Source of the DNA: Hofstenia miamia
Taxonomy: Eukaryota > Xenacoelomorpha > Acoela
Reading direction: 5' to 3'
DNA length: 64,000 bases
NCBI GenBank assembly: GCA_004352715.1
Contig: SCFE01000039.1
Span: 1,380,766 to 1,444,765, forward strand
Shown one piece after another: positions 37,201 through 45,956 of the stretch. The stretch's first letter is position 1. The number at the start of each line of letters is the position of its first letter. The notes under the pieces are model-generated. The model was not told the DNA's origin. It made no database searches and saw only the letters and a program-made list of their open reading frames with translations. The position numbers and the translations under genes are program-made.

Positions 37201-39380
37201 GACGAGGCTACCGTATATACATTTTTACGGAAAATAGAATTTGATAATTTACAGTTAGATATTGACTCCAAAAAATTCAATGAATAAACTAAGTTTGAGA
37301 AGCGCTTATGCTGTCAACGTTATATTCATACTTGTATACATTTCAAAAACACACAGCATAATAATTTAATTTTATGAAGATTGTAACTATGATTTTTTAA
37401 TTTCGTGAAAAATTTGAAACAACTTATTTACTGCAATGAAAAAAATTGAAAATTAATTTTTGAAACGGTTTAGGAAAAAATTGGGATAGAATATCATTTG
37501 AATTCCAACTCAATCTAGCCCACCCCCAGGGGGAACAATTTATACTTAGAACAAACGACTAATAATGATTAAATCTACAAATTACCTATATTTGAATATT
37601 TTTGGAAATTAATATTTAAGCATTCAAGTTTATGTTTATAGGAAAAATGAGAGAACAACCCACAATTACCAGCCATGTAAACTAGTGCGTCAGTTACTAT
37701 AAAAGTACCTTACGCATTAAAACACATCTTTAAAGTCTTTGCAAGCCGTTAATCTCTTTAAATGTGCCTTACAGACTTCTTTTTAAGATAATAACGCAAT
37801 CTTTTAAGATATGAAATTACGATTTTCTAATGAGTAACTTAATGATAATATTTAATTGTAAAAATTTTATTGTTCTATCAATTAAATTCAATATGACTAT
37901 TAAATTTTAAACATTTTAATAATAAAATTCAAATTAGTTTCCATTTTGCGATGTTCAAAAAAATGGTTTTCTAGCTTAAAATACTGATGTTAATTCTTTG
38001 CAAGTGCCAATGATTCTTACAAATGATAATGTGGCAATTAAAGTTATTCACGCACTAGTTAACACGGGTACATACAATTCTTTTACATATTTCAGAAGAG
38101 TACATTCAATATAACTGGAAATAATATTCATATTTTAAACAATGTTCATCAATTAGAAGTAGAATCTGTTAACGTTAGAACTCGGATTACTCCTTGAAAA
38201 TAACCTTACATCTGATGTTTCAAATGCAAAAAATTTTGGAATATTAACAAGATTTTTACAAATAGCAAATTCAATGATATTATCAACATAATGGAAAGTG
38301 TATGTGTCTGCTAATATTTTGATAAATCATTAATGAATCAAACAAAAAATGCTTAACGGTCATTTTAATATATATTCTGGCACGGATCCGGCACCGCACT
38401 GCACGGCATGAACATAAATAGCTAAGCAATTTACTCAAGAAACAAAACTTTAAATGATTTTAATATGCTAATAGATTTAGAAAATTAATATGCTGTATGC
38501 ATTCACCTCTTACTATTGTACTTGTATATCAACTATAATAACAAATATATTGTATGCGTATTTTAAGGTGGGCACAAGGACAGCACGAGCGCGAATATTT
38601 CTGTAATAAATGGGCACGGGACGACACGGTTCCAACACCTGTAATAAGTAAATGACTGCTGGAATAATGATATTATGTGGACTATTTATTTTACCTTTAT
38701 AATATTTTATTTTGAATGTGGCATGTTTTTACGCAAACTCTTTCACATGAGTGAGAAATTGTAAGGAGATTAAAAGTTTGGTTAACTTATGGCACAAACT
38801 GCATATCTAAAAATGTTGAGAGAATTTATGTATTAAAAACAGGACATTTTCAGGGAGATGTATCTTGTTAAAGTGACGAAAGCATATATTCCAAATAAAA
38901 CAGAATAAATATTCTAAATGAATTTCCATATGTTTTTAGGCTAAGAGTTTTGCATTTGTTAAGAAAACACGTATAATATTGAGTATTTAATAATTAGGAA
39001 TTGCGTACCTGGTAAAGTTTAATTTGGTCCCCTCCATAAATAGGCAATGTTTGATATGGGTTAATAGCAGTAATAATGCTTCCAGTATAGGTGTAGATTA
39101 AGTCCTCCCTATATCTAAGAAGGAGATTGCGCATTATCCCGGCTTCGTGAAGATCACCAAGTTGTATCATGTCTTCAATCCCTGTAATTGAAGATGGATG
39201 CATTGCTTGTAAACGCTGCATTGTGGCCTTTGTTGGTAAATGATGTTCTTCTCCATTGTCATCTATCAAAGTTAATGTGGTTCCATCATTGCGACGTATT
39301 TTTGCACCGATCCATTTAGTGGCACCTGAAGATGGGGTGCTCTTCAGCCAAACGTACTCTCCTTCGGCTAAGAGAATCAT
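19151..39380 (-). CDS. MYO7A: Myosin VIIa (crinkled/MYO7A type), complete gene in 12 coding exons
   Basis: An unconventional actin motor acting in actin-bundle structures, adhesion and transport. After collapsing an assembly duplication in exon 3, the 12 exons total 6414 coding bases, exactly 2138 codons, giving 2137 residues; class VIIa myosins are about 2170-2215. Order: SH3-like N-terminus and motor (1 to about 740; P-loop GESGSGKT 159-166, switch I NDNSSRFG 208-215, switch II DIFGFE 436-441), IQ motifs and charged helix (about 740-930), MyTH4 (about 985-1190), FERM (about 1195-1510), SH3 (about 1512-1580), second MyTH4 (about 1650-1790), second FERM ending in [15 protein letters not shown] chose ATG 39378-39380 ([12 protein letters not shown]), which matches the family start (MVI..GDYVW); a 59-codon in-frame upstream extension to 39557 is less likely, because a good acceptor lies at 39398-39399. 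Every junction is GT..AG with matching phase. Confidence 0.93.
20366..20742 (-). repeat. Second copy of the start of myosin exon 12 and its intron (probable uncollapsed haplotype)
   Basis: Bases 20366 onward repeat 19863 onward, offset 503. The first 240 or so bases, covering the exon 12 acceptor and 57-58 codons, look identical. Beyond the intronic (TA)n tract there are substitutions and a deletion of about 40 bp. A 5-N gap (20361-20365) sits exactly at the junction. This looks like two alleles joined end to end rather than a real tandem exon. Confidence 0.85.
20743..22768. other. Remainder of myosin intron 11
   Basis: AT-rich intronic sequence with a hAT-like end at 21755-21840, an 11-N gap, a short TA-rich run near 21885-21915 and another GATCCGAA word near 22233. 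A GC-rich patch (CGCGGGGGTCGGGATCGGGC near 22421) may belong to the same repeat. No coding sequence seen. Confidence 0.6.
21755..21840 (-). repeat. GATCCGA-rich hAT-like terminal sequence
   Basis: Degenerate GATCCGA/GATCCAAT units recur at least six times. Read on the minus strand the block begins CAGAGATGGAATTGGATCGG, which resembles the ends of hAT elements. No partner end was found; an 11-N gap follows at 21872-21882. It lies in myosin intron 11. Confidence 0.4.
22769..22972 (-). CDS. MYO7A: Myosin VIIa coding exon 11 (MyTH4-2 to FERM-2)
   Basis: 204 bases, 68 codons. Encodes [32 protein letters not shown] and [18 protein letters not shown]. The acceptor is the TTTAG 6 bases inside an earlier CAG; only this choice avoids an in-frame stop. 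Confidence 0.9.
23775..24098 (-). CDS. MYO7A: Myosin VIIa coding exon 10 (MyTH4-2)
   Basis: 324 bases, 108 codons, phase 0 both ends. Encodes [60 protein letters not shown] and [12 protein letters not shown], a clear second MyTH4 domain. Confidence 0.93.
25656..26128 (-). CDS. MYO7A: Myosin VIIa coding exon 9 (SH3 domain)
   Basis: 473 bases. Encodes the end of FERM-1 ([20 protein letters not shown]), the internal SH3 domain ([26 protein letters not shown]) and a linker up to NSKE. The start is set by phase at cttag|AT; an upstream ctatag would break the frame. Confidence 0.88.
26864..27144 (-). CDS. MYO7A: Myosin VIIa coding exon 8 (FERM-1, F3 lobe)
   Basis: 281 bases. Encodes [38 protein letters not shown] and [19 protein letters not shown]. 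The acceptor tattttag at 27145-27146 gives the phase needed after exon 7. Confidence 0.88.
28311..28693 (-). CDS. MYO7A: Myosin VIIa coding exon 7 (FERM-1, F2 lobe)
   Basis: 383 bases, phase 2 out. Encodes [47 protein letters not shown] and the segment up to SQVDYIL. It joins the next exon in phase, but the linker is about 8 residues shorter than in MYO7A. Confidence 0.85.
29102..29388 (-). CDS. MYO7A: Myosin VIIa coding exon 6 (start of FERM-1)
   Basis: 287 bases. Encodes [16 protein letters not shown], a linker and the F1 lobe of the first FERM domain ([31 protein letters not shown]). The donor is AAG|GTACTT. Confidence 0.9.
29823..30194 (-). CDS. MYO7A: Myosin VIIa coding exon 5 (MyTH4-1, second half)
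   Basis: 372 bases. Encodes [32 protein letters not shown], the MyTH4 hallmark [13 protein letters not shown] and [16 protein letters not shown]. The acceptor tttcttag is the one that restores phase; a nearer tattttag would leave the frame broken. Confidence 0.88.
30843..31083 (-). CDS. MYO7A: Myosin VIIa coding exon 4 (MyTH4-1, first half)
   Basis: 241 bases, phase 0 in and phase 1 out. Encodes [13 protein letters not shown], the MyTH4 word [10 protein letters not shown] and [11 protein letters not shown]. The donor GTAAGT is strong. Confidence 0.9.
31235..34064 (-). CDS. MYO7A: Myosin VIIa coding exon 3 (rest of motor, IQ region), interrupted by an assembly duplication
   Basis: The exon starts [14 protein letters not shown] and ends [12 protein letters not shown] before GTAAAA. 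It contains switch II (DIFGFE), the actin-binding [13 protein letters not shown], the SH1-region [12 protein letters not shown], the converter, the IQ segment and a long charged helical stretch. In the window it spans 2830 bases but is broken by two single Ns (32468 and 32710) with a 361-bp exact duplication across them. Subtracting the 604-bp offset leaves 2226 bases, 742 codons, in frame at both ends, which is strong evidence that the exon is really continuous. Confidence 0.9.
32107..32467. repeat. 361-bp exact duplicate of 32711-33071 inside myosin exon 3
   Basis: Every base read agrees at an offset of 604. Both copies end at a single N. Between them is a 241-bp insert that does not belong to the motor reading. 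This is the pattern of contig ends that overlap but were not merged. Confidence 0.92.
32469..32709. other. 241-bp contig fragment between two single Ns
   Basis: AT-rich and non-coding apart from one curiosity: on the minus strand an acceptor-like tttttattttttag is followed by RSDYHGP in frame with the downstream SIVQSS of the motor. It may be a misplaced intronic contig or a chance reading. Confidence 0.5.
34065..36242. other. Intron 2 of the myosin gene
   Basis: 2.2 kb of AT-rich sequence with no coding signal. A word CAGGCTGCCCATTAAGAG near 35119 resembles mariner-type ends but has no partner. Confidence 0.7.
36243..36608 (-). CDS. MYO7A: Myosin VIIa coding exon 2 (P-loop)
   Basis: 122 codons, phase 0 at both ends. 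Carries [13 protein letters not shown], the ATP-binding P-loop [11 protein letters not shown] and switch [11 protein letters not shown], ending EKSRIVSQ. The reading runs directly from LYQ of exon 1 into [10 protein letters not shown], in register with family members. Confidence 0.95.
37673..38068 (-). mobile_element. Non-autonomous TIR element, copy 2 of the dispersed repeat
   Basis: The left end is CCATGTAAACTAGTGCGT. The right end is CGCACTAGTTAACACGGG, whose complement is CCCGTGTTAACTAGTGCG, so the termini are inverted repeats of about 18 bp. Inside, about 280 bp match copy 1 at 13441-13718 in the opposite orientation. The 396-bp length and lack of coding sequence fit a MITE. The transposase family that moves it is not identified. 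Confidence 0.65.
38374..38641 (-). repeat. GGCACGG-rich repeat, possible hAT-derived fragment
   Basis: The words GGCACGGATCC, GGCACCGCACTGCACGGC and GGGCACGGGACGACACGG occur in otherwise AT-rich intron. Reverse-complemented, the right end reads CAGGTGTTGGAACCGTGT, similar to hAT ends. No left terminus or target duplication was recognised. Confidence 0.35.
39009..39380 (-). CDS. MYO7A: Myosin VIIa coding exon 1
   Basis: 124 codons, residues 1-124. It holds the N-terminal SH3-like part and the start of the motor, including [19 protein letters not shown] and [15 protein letters not shown]. The donor is CAG|GTACGC. An acceptor-like site (tttgtgtag) 17 bases upstream of the ATG suggests a non-coding first exon further upstream. 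Confidence 0.92.
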
Positions 39381-39397
39381 TTCATCATATTTTAAAA

Positions 39398-40374
39398 CTA
39401 CACAAACAAAGGAATTTGATTTAGTGTTGCCGCACCTTTCGTATTTTAAAGTCTGGCAGCAATTCAACCAAATACATGCATATAAAATCAATAGAATTGA
39501 ATTGGTGCACCTGCGCTGAGAATTTTCACCAGCTGTAGAATAATGTACATCGCGCATTTAACTGATAAATTCTTCCCGTATTATATCCTAAATGTGTATA
39601 ATGTTTACAATTATTAACTATTTTGAGCATCAACAGCGATTCCAAAATGACATTAGGAATTGAAACACTAACCAAAAGTAATCTCTATGCCATCATATAA
39701 TAATTCAATATGTAAAAACAATCATTAATCAATTTGATATTTTGATCTTCTATCAAATTTTAATTTACTCTTTGAAAAGCATCTTTCGCCTGTGTTTTTA
39801 AAATTTGGAAAGATTTGATGAAGTTTTGGGATAATATCTATGCTGTTGACCTATTTCACTCAATGTTATAGAATAACAATGTGGCATAAAATGTAAGTGA
39901 TTACATAAACTTCTTCCTTTAACTTTGAATGAAATTTTTCCGACCTGGCAAATTATTTTGTATGTGCTATTAAAGGTCTTTCTAACTGTTCTTGATATTA
40001 TATCAATTATTTATTAATTTTCTTAATGACAGCTATTATACAAAATAATTTAAGTGGCACTATTTATTCCTTTATGAAAAAAACGTTGAAAATTTATTTG
40101 GTTCAGCACATATAGATTACCTACTCTATGTTTCAGCATTATTTTCTCTGCACCTAGCCTCATTACATTTTGCATTGTTGTGATCAACATAAACAAGTTC
40201 AAGGTTATGTTCTGAAGAATAAAATTTTGCTCAACTGTTTCTATTACCTGTTGTGAGTGCACCTTTTGTATCCCTCATTGTGTATAACCTCTGTACATAG
40301 CTTAGTTCCTAATAATAAAATAAATGTACTCTTTAATATATACACCAACTGGTAACATAAAAAACTAGGTAAGA

Positions 40375-40415
<41 letters not shown>

Positions 40416-42324
40416 ATGTTGATAAAAAATTGAAATTTTATTAAAAAAATTTAATTATTTATGCAAGTTTTTGCAAAGTAATTTAATAGATTTTCTACAA
40501 AACGTTGGTAAAATATCAATATAAAATTACTAAAACTTTGATAAACTTTAATAGTATGAAATTTAATCATTACATAGAGAATTTAAATTTTATAATATCA
40601 GTTCAAATGCATGATCTGAACAACATATGTCAATTATGTGTTAGAACACAAATCCAATTGTAATAATGGAATAAATATATTCTACGAACATGGAATTCTC
40701 TGACTATATATACATTAGAAACAAGGCGAGACATCTGCTGAAACAAAATTTTTTTGAATATTTTGCACATTTTGAAAGCATTTTCATTGTTGTTATCAAT
40801 TAATAATTAAATAACATTGCGTTACTTATTAACAATACTGAGTAAATAAAATTTTTAGTCAAGCAATCATGAATAAATTATTCTTACAGGTTAATAGTGA
40901 TATATATTATAATGCGAAAGGTAGGAACTTATTGACACTGAATTATATGAAAACTTGATTTTATCCTTTCCGAGCAAAAATATTTTATTTTTATAGCATT
41001 TGTCACGTTTAAATTGAAAATTGTAGTTTGATAAAAAATTCATTTTTTATCAATTATCTTTGGTAAATTTTCAATCAAACAGTTGAGGAATTTAAAATGG
41101 AAATTTTGTTAATTTCCTTTAATTGAAAATCAATTTTTATCTATAAAACTTGGCAATCTATAAAAATTCAGTAAATAATTAATAAAAAATTGAGTTGGAA
41201 TTAATTATAGCATAAAATCATCTTAAAATTACAAAATATACATACAAACAAATATATTTGATAAATTTATAAAAAAAATACTTAGTGCATTACATTATTT
41301 TTTAAATTTCTTATAAAACTAGGAACTATTTTGATTTTTTTGCTGATACAAAAAATATACTATCATATATGAAGAAATTATAGAAACTATTAAGTATGAC
41401 ATGGGTTACGTTAAATTTCTATTTAGGTTGCTATTAATTCTTTTTAATAATAAGTAAATACATATTTCAATTTAACATAACAGAAAATTCTTGTGTAAAG
41501 GACTTGATATGTGGGCCATTCTTTTCAAAGCATAATTTTAGTTCTGACTATATTCGTAGAAAACGTTGTTCACATTTTTTGATATTCCACTATCCTTATT
41601 TAACCTTAAACATCCTGTTGATTTTTGAAAAATTTTCATGATCCTATAAAAATTTTTTTAGGCACTTACAGCTCAAAATCTATCAAAGTTATAATCAATC
41701 TAAAAGCGCGTGATAGAGGAAACTCTCTTCTTATTTTTTCACTCTAAGTCCGCGACAAGGCTCTGTCACGCCTCAATGCGTTTTGAATATCTTTGCACGT
41801 ATCAAGAAATACTCAAAGTTCTTTGTTGTTTCCATTGACTCAAAACCATTTAAATACTTGAACATTAGGTATAGAGAGAATTGAAATCTTTTTTAAAAAT
41901 TCGAAATTATCAAAGAAAAAGTGTCAATTTTTTCAACAACCTCAGGCACGGCAATACGCCTTAATGATAATTTTTCAACATTTATTAAAGTATGTTTCCC
42001 AATAGACCTACCCATTTTGAAATTTGCGAATAGGCTCCGAGTAAATTCTTTGTAAATGTGGAAAAACGTTTTGTCCTTTAATACAGACGCTAGGCTGGCT
42101 AAGGTTGACCAACAAGTGTTTCCTTATTGTATTTTGGATATATTGAGCAATTGCATAATTTTCGATTTTCATAAATTCAATAATAATATTTGCGAATGAA
42201 TGATGTCTTAACTAGAATGTGCTCAATTTGCATTAATTTCAGTGAACCGAGCTTAAGGTTCTCTCGGTGAACCTGGGCAAGTGCCTTTACGCAATGTTTT
42301 AGATTTCTGTGCCTGAGATGCAAA
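39398..42324. other. Upstream region of the myosin gene, no recognised gene
   Basis: Contains the putative 5'UTR exon/intron and promoter of myosin VIIa, which I cannot place. It has a (TA)n tract at 40378-40412 and a very AT-rich stretch at 40420-41280 with short hairpins such as GATAAAAAATTCATTTTTTATC near 41030 (split here as GATAAAAAAT / ATTTTTTATC). No coding sequence seen. Confidence 0.5.
40378..40412. repeat. (TA)n microsatellite
   Basis: Perfect TA repeat of about 35 bp between the myosin promoter side and the hAT-type element. Confidence 0.97.
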
Positions 42325-43114
42325 CAGTGGCGGAGCAAGGGAGGCTACGATGCCATGCCCCCCTTAGGTTGGTAATCCATATCCTATTTCACTTTTTTAA
42401 TCTGTCCTGCCCTTCAGAAGCACACCGTCCTTAAGTTAACAATAACTGATGGCGAATTTCTTCCTTTCTTCTTTTTTTGAGAGGGTTCAATTCGGTTTTT
42501 GGTAAAAATTCTCGGTTTCGGTTTGGTTCAGTTTGTTTGAAAAAAATGAATAACAGAAAAATAAATGCAGTAACAATTTTTTTACATAAAATTGTTTCGT
42601 AATGAAATAAAATTTCAATATTTAACACACTATAGCTCAAAATACATATTTTTTTCAGCATCACGTCATTTTTTACCTTTATTTTTTTGGTGGTGCCCCT
42701 ACAGTGTATTTCTTTGATGTCTGCAACCCATGTTAGTAATTTAGTGTTCTTGTCCATTGACTAAGTCTCTTTCCTCTTGTATGAACTATAATCAGGCTAT
42801 AGGCCTGCTTTTGTTTCTGTTCATATTCCCCTTAAATAATATATACAGTCATGGTAAAACATATTCGGTCACAAGTGTTCACAGGTTATTCCTGAAAATA
42901 TTAAGCCTATGATGTAAATTTTCTGTCCCTATGTCAATTATTTTATTGTGAACTTAAATTTTGTGTTAATTTTCTTATTAAAATTTTAGCTTTCATTCTA
43001 TGCCCTATTGAAATTTTCTTTCTCTCGAATGAAGAAATTTTTGTATATTTTTGATGTTTAGCTTGTTTTTTAAACTTAGTTTCATTTGTCAATATTTTGT
43101 TCATTCCATTTGGT

Positions 43115-43620
43115 AGTCTGTACGATCTTTTACTATAATGGCACTTCCTTTATCTGCTTTGCCAATGTAAATAGTTTCTTTAGAGCATTTAATAATTGTA
43201 CAACTTTATCAGGTACATGAATTTTATTCTTGCAGTATGTTTTAACTAATGTTCTAATTCTTCATTGCCATTTATCTTCTTCAGTGAATTTATTGATGTT
43301 ATTTAGTTGTTTGAAAAATTATTCAGTTTCAATTTTAACTTTCAATTTATTCTTTTTAGCAATGACATTTTCATTCCATAAGCAAGAGCTTCTATTCCTA
43401 AGGCAGTAAATTTTCTTGATGTTAGATTATCAACTGTATCATTTACACAAAATTTTTCTTCAATACCATTTTCTTTTTCCAAGTTTTTAAGTTTTTTTCT
43501 CATGTTATTAGCAATTGATGTTAAACATTCTTCGACTTGTATATTAACGATATTGAGAATTAATGTTGGATTGGAAAATGCAGATAATTGATTATTCAAC
43601 AGTTCTTTAATTTTTCTCAC
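43115..43620 (-). pseudogene. Penelope-like retroelement fragment
   Basis: The minus frame 43620-43342 ends with DNLTSRKFTALGIEALAYG, matching the N-terminal NLS..x(E)..AL.KGL region of Penelope-like reverse transcriptases. In another frame further on (about 43180-43115) comes ETIYIGKADKGSAIIVKDR, the conserved ADKG..VV..R block. A frame change and stop codons separate the two. The GIY-YIG endonuclease end was not seen. Confidence 0.6.
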
Positions 43621-43915
43621 TTCAATCTTGGTATTTTATTAATTATTTTTTGCAGTGCCTTAAGTTGACTGGTTTAAAATGTCTTCTGAAATTTTGAAGA
43701 TGCGGGAGAATTGATAAATGCAAAAACTTTGGGACACAAGAATTATCCAAACAATTTCCTAAAAATTTAATCTTAACTCTTCTTTTTTCCATTTAAGATT
43801 AATCTTCTTTAATTGTTTGAATCTTATTTCATCTTCCTGTGCTTCTGAGTATATGTACTGGTTAATCTTAAGACCGAAGAGTTGGCATCAATGCATCAAT
43901 TTAGTTCTTCAATAA

Positions 43916-43920
<5 letters not shown>

Positions 43921-43950
<30 letters not shown>
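43921..43950. repeat. (TA)n microsatellite next to a mariner-like terminus
   Basis: A 30-bp TA tract followed at once by CATATACAGGATAACCCAAA, which resembles the end of a Tc1/mariner-group element. A second TA tract (44940-44961) lies on the far side of the gap. Confidence 0.9.
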
Positions 43951-43956
<6 letters not shown>

Positions 43957-44006
43957 CAGGATAACCCAAAAGTAGGTCTACAGATATCAAGCTATTTTCT
44001 ATATTA

Positions 44007-44939
44007 NNNNNNNNNNNNNNNNNNNNNNNNNNNNNNNNNNNNNNNNNNNNNNNNNNNNNNNNNNNNNNNNNNNNNNNNNNNNNNNNNNNNNNNNNNNNNN
44101 NNNNNNNNNNNNNNNNNNNNNNNNNNNNNNNNNNNNNNNNNNNNNNNNNNNNNNNNNNNNNNNNNNNNNNNNNNNNNNNNNNNNNNNNNNNNNNNNNNNN
44201 NNNNNNNNNNNNNNNNNNNNNNNNNNNNNNNNNNNNNNNNNNNNNNNNNNNNNNNNNNNNNNNNNNNNNNNNNNNNNNNNNNNNNNNNNNNNNNNNNNNN
44301 NNNNNNNNNNNNNNNNNNNNNNNNNNNNNNNNNNNNNNNNNNNNNNNNNNNNNNNNNNNNNNNNNNNNNNNNNNNNNNNNNNNNNNNNNNNNNNNNNNNN
44401 NNNNNNNNNNNNNNNNNNNNNNNNNNNNNNNNNNNNNNNNNNNNNNNNNNNNNNNNNNNNNNNNNNNNNNNNNNNNNNNNNNNNNNNNNNNNNNNNNNNN
44501 NNNNNNNNNNNNNNNNNNNNNNNNNNNNNNNNNNNNNNNNNNNNNNNNNNNNNNNNNNNNNNNNNNNNNNNNNNNNNNNNNNNNNNNNNNNNNNNNNNNN
44601 NNNNNNNNNNNNNNNNNNNNNNNNNNNNNNNNNNNNNNNNNNNNNNNNNNNNNNNNNNNNNNNNNNNNNNNNNNNNNNNNNNNNNNNNNNNNNNNNNNNN
44701 NNNNNNNNNNNNNNNNNNNNNNNNNNNNNNNNNNNNNNNNNNNNNNNNNNNNNNNNNNNNNNNNNNNNNNNNNNNNNNNNNNNNNNNNNNNNNNNNNNNN
44801 NNNNNNNNNNNNNNNNNNNNNNNNNNNNNNNNNNNNNNNNNNNNNNNNNNNNNNNNNNNNNNNNNNNNNNNNNNNNNNNNNNNNNNNNNNNNNNNNNNNN
44901 NNNNNNNNNNNNNNNNNNNNNNNNNNNNNNNNNNNNNNN
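44007..44939. other. Assembly gap (933 N)
   Basis: A 933-N gap inside the hAT-type element, close to TA tracts on both sides. Confidence 0.98.
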
Positions 44940-45087
44940 ATATATATATATATATATATATGTACACGTAGGTTAAGGTGGTACGTAGACTCGCTTCGTA
45001 AAGAATGTAACGTGCACTCTGTTTTCAAGTGTGCCCCCCCCCCCGTTTCCGTCATTTGTCATTTCTGGCTGCGCCACTGGTTGCAAA

Positions 45088-45699
45088 ATACTCTGCCGTT
45101 GTAGATTACATTTTTAAACAATCTGAATTTTCATGGAAAAATAGTTAACATTTATAAGTACTTCCGAAACAGGAATAAATTTAACTCAAATTTTCACAAT
45201 TGGATTGAAGCGTATTCACCAATAGATGTGTCAATATCTAATGAGTTTCAAATTTCTTAAAAAACTTGGAAAATTCGTTCAAAATGTGTATCATGATAGT
45301 TAATAGAATCAGGTTAGGGGTTGTATACATGTATTCTATTTCAATTGACTTGATTTATAAATTTATGATGCTGATGTTAACATACGCTTAAAAATACGTT
45401 TCATTTATTGATATTGTTTGTTACTAATGGTATATCCTGTTTGTCGGACTAATCTTTATTAATCAGTTGTTACTCCTATATTGAAGATGTTCTTTTTTGC
45501 ATGCAAATATTTTACATTAGGTGCTCCTTGATCCCTGCTTGGAAATACGCTTAGATTTTCCGATGCAAAGAGTATTGCATTTCTCCAATACATCTTTGCT
45601 TTTAAAAATATCAAATGTTTACTTAAATTGAAGAGTTGGTGTCAATTTAGTATTACTGATTCTAATTTTTTTCCCTTGAAATATTTTGAAGTTCTTCAN

Positions 45700-45733
<34 letters not shown>

Positions 45734-45956
45734 GGGGTCCCCATAAGTAACTTCATACTTGATACTACCAAAATGTAAAATATAAAACATTGTGTGCCAT
45801 AGTTTGGATATTAATAATTGAATTAATAATCGTAATACCATGTTTGCATGAAATATTCAATTTTCTAAATAGGTTTGTTGATACATTTTGACAGGATTCT
45901 ATTTATTTAATTGCATAGTAAATATTTATTTGCTTTTACATATTCCATTCTATGAA
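45088..45956. other. Intergenic upstream of the acyltransferase gene
   Basis: AT-rich with one isolated N (45699) and a TA tract at 45700-45733 that abuts GGGGTCCCCATAAGTAAC. An in-frame open stretch precedes the ATG of the next gene from 45888, but it lacks an ATG. No TATA box is convincing amid the TA tracts. Confidence 0.5.

Larger units (their letters stand above)
36609..39008. other. Intron 1 of the myosin gene, with two repeat insertions
   Basis: 2.4 kb between coding exons 1 and 2. It carries the inverted-repeat element at 37673-38068 and a GGCACGG-rich stretch at about 38374-38641. Open frames at 36772-36999 and 37066-37287 on the plus strand have no recognisable motif. Confidence 0.65.
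42325..45079. mobile_element. hAT-type element with 8-bp target duplication, containing a Penelope-like remnant
   Basis: The left end is CAGTGGCGGAGCAAGG at 42325. The complement of the right end is CAGTGGCGCAGCCAGA at 45079. CAGTGGCGGA-type ends are characteristic of hAT elements. The flanks GATGCAAA (42317-42324) and GTTGCAAA (45080-45087) agree at 7 of 8 bases, as expected of a hAT target duplication. The 2.75-kb interior contains Penelope-like reverse transcriptase sequence, a (TA)n tract and a 933-N gap. No hAT transposase was visible in the sequenced part, so it is either non-autonomous or has its gene in the gap. Confidence 0.68.

Noticed and set aside
39381-39557. 59-residue N-terminal extension of myosin VIIa from an upstream in-frame ATG
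   Set aside because: The family begins at the equivalent of [11 protein letters not shown], and a splice acceptor lies between the two ATGs.
43882-43960. YIYIYI-type peptides from TA tracts (also 31193, 63631, 20300)
   Set aside because: Low-complexity translation of microsatellites, not protein.
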